This document shows, in pieces, positions 5,456 through 7,692 of a DNA stretch of 7,692 nucleotides. Positions within the stretch are counted from its first letter, which is position 1. Each line of letters begins with the position of its first letter. The notes below the pieces were generated by a model. It had not been told where the DNA came from and did not search any database. It saw nothing but the letters and a program-made list of their open reading frames with translations. The DNA is taken from NCBI GenBank assembly GCA_002393095.1, contig DGII01000167.1, positions 1-7,692 of the forward strand, written 5' to 3'. The DNA is from Lachnospiraceae bacterium UBA3826 (GTDB taxonomy: Bacteria; Bacillota; Clostridia; Lachnospirales; Lachnospiraceae). The translations under genes and the position numbers were made by a program.

Positions 5456-7324
5456 CTAACCGATAAAAGGGGCAGCTATATGATATACGATACACGAAAG
5501 GATGAGAGCGGCCAGCACATAGAAGACTGCCGTCTTTAATGTCCATTTAAGTGAATGCGACTCCTTATATGTGGTTGACAGTGCCATAAGGCAGGGAACA
5601 CTGAAGGTACATGCGAACATGAAGGCAAGAGCCTCCGCTCCTGAGATCGTCTGCCGCATTGCCTGTGCAAGGACCATATTGTCCACACCCACCGTGCTTG
5701 CATTGAATGCAACATCTGCCACATTACTCTGTCCGGCGAATACAGCGTTGAGAGTTCCCAGAACCGCTTCCTTGGCAAATGCCGCACTTATGAATGCCAT
5801 GAATGTTTGCCATCCGAGCCCGAAGAATTTCGTCACGGGCTCTATAAAGGTTCCTACCTTGTATAAGAGAGAGCTCTCTATCTTACCGGAGGGACTGAAT
5901 GAAAAAGCCCAGAATATCAGTGATACAAGTGTGACTGTCTTGATAGCACGCTTGAACATATCCACAGCCTTGATCCATGCTTCCTTGATGATGTACTTCC
6001 AATGCGCCTTATGATAAGGAGGAAGCTCCATGATCATTCCGGATCTTGAATCCTCCGGAACAAGCTTATTACCGAATATCTTCGATACTATGAACATCAA
6101 TACGAATATATATGCAATGATCCCCACACATACAAGTGCCGTTCCCCATGCAGGGAAGAACATTCCTGAGATAACGGGGATGATACTCCATATGGAAGCA
6201 CAGGGAACTGCCCATACTACCATCATCGTAAGCATCTTCTGTCCCCAGTTATCCATTACTCTTGTACCGCTGGCGCCGCCGATGGTGCAGCCCATTCCCA
6301 TAAGGATAGGCGCTACAGCCTTGCCCTGAAGTCCGAGCTTGGATAAGGCTCCATCGAACTGATATGCTGCTCTTGCAAGGAACCCGACTTCCTCAAGGAA
6401 TCCGAATACTATATTGACTCCGAATACGAAGGACGCCATGGATATACAGAAGTATATGGTATTGGGTATTAACAGACTGAATACCGATACAAGCCATGGA
6501 TGGACATGTATTCCGGTCAGGAAATCCGCAATAGGCGTACCGAGTGCCTTGGGCAGTACACTGGCTATGCTCATGAAGGGTGACATGATAAGCATCGCTG
6601 CAAGGAAGCCTACCAGTATGACCCCTACAGTCACAAGCTTTCCCCAGAAAGGCTTAAGGATGACCTTATCAAATCTAGAGATCGTATAATCCGCCTGAGA
6701 TGTCTTACTTACGCCTTCAAGCACCTCGCTTATCCATGCGTACTTGGCATTGCCGTCAGTAAGCATCTGCTCAGATTCCGTAGCGGCTCCTTCGCCTTTA
6801 TCCGTAAGCTGCGGTGCTGTTATAAGCTTATGAGGCTTCTTAAGCTCTTGCTCTATAAGTGCCTTCAGACCATCGAAGCCCTTACCGTCCGCCGCAGTGA
6901 AGGGCAGTACCGGTATACCGAGTCTCTCCGACAGAAGCCTATCATCTATCTTCTTACCCTGTCCCGTGGCTACATCCATCATGTTAAGGATAAGTATCGC
7001 CGGAACATCCATTGAAGCAAAATCAGCCAGCATATACATGCTTCTCTCAAGCTGTGAAGCGTCCACGAGTACGCATACAAGATCGGCTTTCCCGTCCTTA
7101 ATGAACCTCTCGGTGATCACCTCTTCATCCGAATTACCTGACAGACCGTAGCTTCCGGGCAGGTCAGTGATCGTATATTTTACATTGTTATAGGTGTATG
7201 TACCGTCCTTTTTCTCAACTGTCTTGCCGGGCCAGTTACCCACATGCTGTCTGGAGCCTGTAAGCTGATTGAATACAGTTGATTTACCGGAATTGGGCTG
7301 TCCTAAAAGTGCTATGCAATTCAT
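5456..7324 (-). CDS. feoB: Ferrous iron transport protein B (GTPase-permease)
   Basis: FeoB carries Fe2+ into the cell through the cytoplasmic membrane under control of an N-terminal G-protein domain. The protein has 622 residues (E. coli: 773). GTPase motifs are complete: G1 GQPNSGKST at 8-16, G2 threonine 35 in NWPGKTVE, G3 DLPGSYGL at 54-61, G4 NMMD at 114-117, and G5 TAADG at 143-147. A spacer region (about 165-220) precedes the membrane domain, which has roughly eight to ten hydrophobic helices, EEVGFLARAAY at 311-321, GMGC at 343-346, AKEAVLGT at 517-524 and SVPCLMAL at 575-582. The first Gate block reads GMGCTIGGASGTR where classical FeoB has a GFGC-x-VPAIMATR-like sequence, suggesting a divergent clostridial subtype. 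Its ATG overlaps the feoA stop (ATGA), with GGAGG 7 nt upstream inside feoA, indicating coupled translation. The end is TAG at 5456. Confidence 0.96.
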   Translation of the reverse strand: MNCIALLGQPNSGKSTVFNQLTGSRQHVGNWPGKTVEKKDGTYTYNNVKYTITDLPGSYGLSGNSDEEVITERFIKDGKADLVCVLVDASQLERSMYMLADFASMDVPAILILNMMDVATGQGKKIDDRLLSERLGIPVLPFTAADGKGFDGLKALIEQELKKPHKLITAPQLTDKGEGAATESEQMLTDGNAKYAWISEVLEGVSKTSQADYTISRFDKVILKPFWGKLVTVGVILVGFLAAMLIMSPFMSIASVLPKALGTPIADFLTGIHVHPWLVSVFSLLIPNTIYFCISMASFVFGVNIVFGFLEEVGFLARAAYQFDGALSKLGLQGKAVAPILMGMGCTIGGASGTRVMDNWGQKMLTMMVVWAVPCASIWSIIPVISGMFFPAWGTALVCVGIIAYIFVLMFIVSKIFGNKLVPEDSRSGMIMELPPYHKAHWKYIIKEAWIKAVDMFKRAIKTVTLVSLIFWAFSFSPSGKIESSLLYKVGTFIEPVTKFFGLGWQTFMAFISAAFAKEAVLGTLNAVFAGQSNVADVAFNASTVGVDNMVLAQAMRQTISGAEALAFMFACTFSVPCLMALSTTYKESHSLKWTLKTAVFYVLAALILSCIVYHIAAPFIG

Positions 7325-7548
7325 ACTCTTTCCTCCGTAACTTCTATTCCTTCACAATCCTTCCTGTTAAGGGCAAGCAGGGTCTCCCTTACATACACAA
7401 GCACAGGCATCTTCTTATCGTTCCTTACGACCTGAAAGGTCGCCCCCTCCGTAAGACCGATTGAAGTGATGCGATTTAAGAATCTCGCATCTTTTCCGAG
7501 ATTTCTTACTCTGCCATGTGTACTTGCTTCCATTTCACTAAGCTTCAT
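7321..7548 (-). CDS. feoA: Ferrous iron transport protein A (SH3-like)
   Basis: FeoA is a small cytoplasmic SH3-like protein needed for full FeoB activity, probably through contact with the FeoB cytoplasmic domain. The protein has 75 residues, the normal family length. Typical features are the early GRVRNLG (12-18), the central block RITSIGLTEGATFQVVRND (26-44), and the final strands PVLVYVRETLLALNRKDCEGIEV (48-70), matching the family pattern of a Met/Ile-Gly-Leu turn followed by a short beta barrel. The start ATG 7548 has GGAGG 9 nt upstream. The stop TGA shares 4 bp with the feoB start. It is the first gene of the feoAB operon, as in many Firmicutes, and a promoter with a dyad lies just upstream. 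Confidence 0.93.
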   Translation of the reverse strand: MKLSEMEASTHGRVRNLGKDARFLNRITSIGLTEGATFQVVRNDKKMPVLVYVRETLLALNRKDCEGIEVTEERV

Positions 7549-7585
7549 CTCTTATATCCTCCGTTGTAATGCATTTAATGTATGG

Positions 7586-7601
7586 GTTAGCATACGCTAA
7601 C
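7586..7601. promoter_or_regulatory. GTTAGC/GCTAAC dyad at the feo start site, possible iron operator
   Basis: GTTAGC at 7586-7591 and GCTAAC at 7596-7601 form a perfect 6-bp inverted repeat with a 4-bp centre, directly over the predicted start of the feoAB transcript. The GTTAG and CTAAC arms recall DtxR/IdeR operators, but those place the arms only 1 bp apart whereas here they are 6 bp apart. No Fur-type GATAAT site is seen. A metal-responsive repressor is a reasonable inference, but its identity is open. Confidence 0.45.
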
Positions 7602-7602
7602 T

Positions 7603-7631
7603 AGAGTACTCTTTTATCCGTTATTAGTCAA
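7603..7631 (-). promoter_or_regulatory. Candidate promoter of feoAB
   Basis: Reading the minus strand, TTGACT (-35, at 7631-7626), a 17-nt spacer and TACTCT (-10, at 7608-7603) lie upstream of feoA. The -10 keeps the key TA...T positions but is otherwise weak. The start is expected near 7596, giving a leader of about 48 nt. Confidence 0.5.
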
Positions 7632-7654
7632 GCGCTTTTTTACCTGCTATCATA

Positions 7655-7680
7655 CAAGACATTAGTAATAATGTGTCTTG
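7655..7680. repeat. Imperfect inverted repeat upstream of the feo promoter
   Basis: CAAGACATTA at 7655-7664 can pair with TAATG at 7669-7673 and TCTTG at 7676-7680 around a GTAA loop, with a 2-nt bulge. It lies about 25 bp upstream of the -35. No T-tract follows on the minus strand. It may belong to a gene beyond the window edge or be an upstream regulatory site. Confidence 0.3.
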
Positions 7681-7692
7681 GATTACTGCAAT

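Noticed and set aside
5571..6014. Plus-strand reading frame of 147 codons inside feoB
   Set aside because: It is antisense to conserved FeoB membrane segments, with alanine- and threonine-rich composition typical of a shadow frame and no ribosome site that I can see.

Overview
The window is about 7.7 kb of a bacterial chromosome with six genes, all on the minus strand, and no mobile element, RNA gene or CRISPR array that I can see. It looks like a Clostridia genome, most likely Lachnospiraceae. The support is strong GGAGG-type ribosome sites, moderate GC, a one-step diaminopimelate dehydrogenase, a short clostridial-type FeoB, and a many-helix membrane EAL protein. The genus cannot be fixed from the sequence alone.

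In order of transcription, from the right end to the left: (1) feoA-feoB (7548-5456), a ferrous iron import operon whose genes overlap by 4 bp. It is preceded by a likely promoter with a perfect GTTAGC/GCTAAC dyad over the predicted transcription start. (2) A MscS-type mechanosensitive channel (5288-3915) with an unusual extra C-terminal domain of about 150 residues. It has its own extended -10 promoter and a 10-bp dyad at the predicted start site. (3) A membrane-anchored c-di-GMP phosphodiesterase (3816-1939) with about seven helices, a degenerate GGDEF domain and an intact EAL domain, behind a near-consensus promoter. (4) ddh (1718-735), meso-diaminopimelate dehydrogenase, preceded by a 220-bp regulatory-looking region holding a TTGACA promoter, a symmetric cluster of three GTATAC palindromes, and a leader hairpin. 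(5) asnS, asparaginyl-tRNA synthetase, starting 15 nt after ddh and running off the left edge after 239 codons.

The genes form at least four apparent transcription units: feoAB, mscS, the EAL gene, and ddh-asnS. They do not make one pathway. They cover iron uptake, osmotic protection, second-messenger turnover, and cell-wall/lysine precursor synthesis with amino-acid charging. No classical GC hairpin plus T-tract terminator is visible between the units, so some read-through is possible.

I found no clearly new multi-gene system. The points most worth following are the extra domain on the MscS protein, the GTATAC array and leader hairpin in front of ddh, and the dyads at the feo and mscS start sites. 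Every coding region is intact apart from asnS, which is cut by the window edge.
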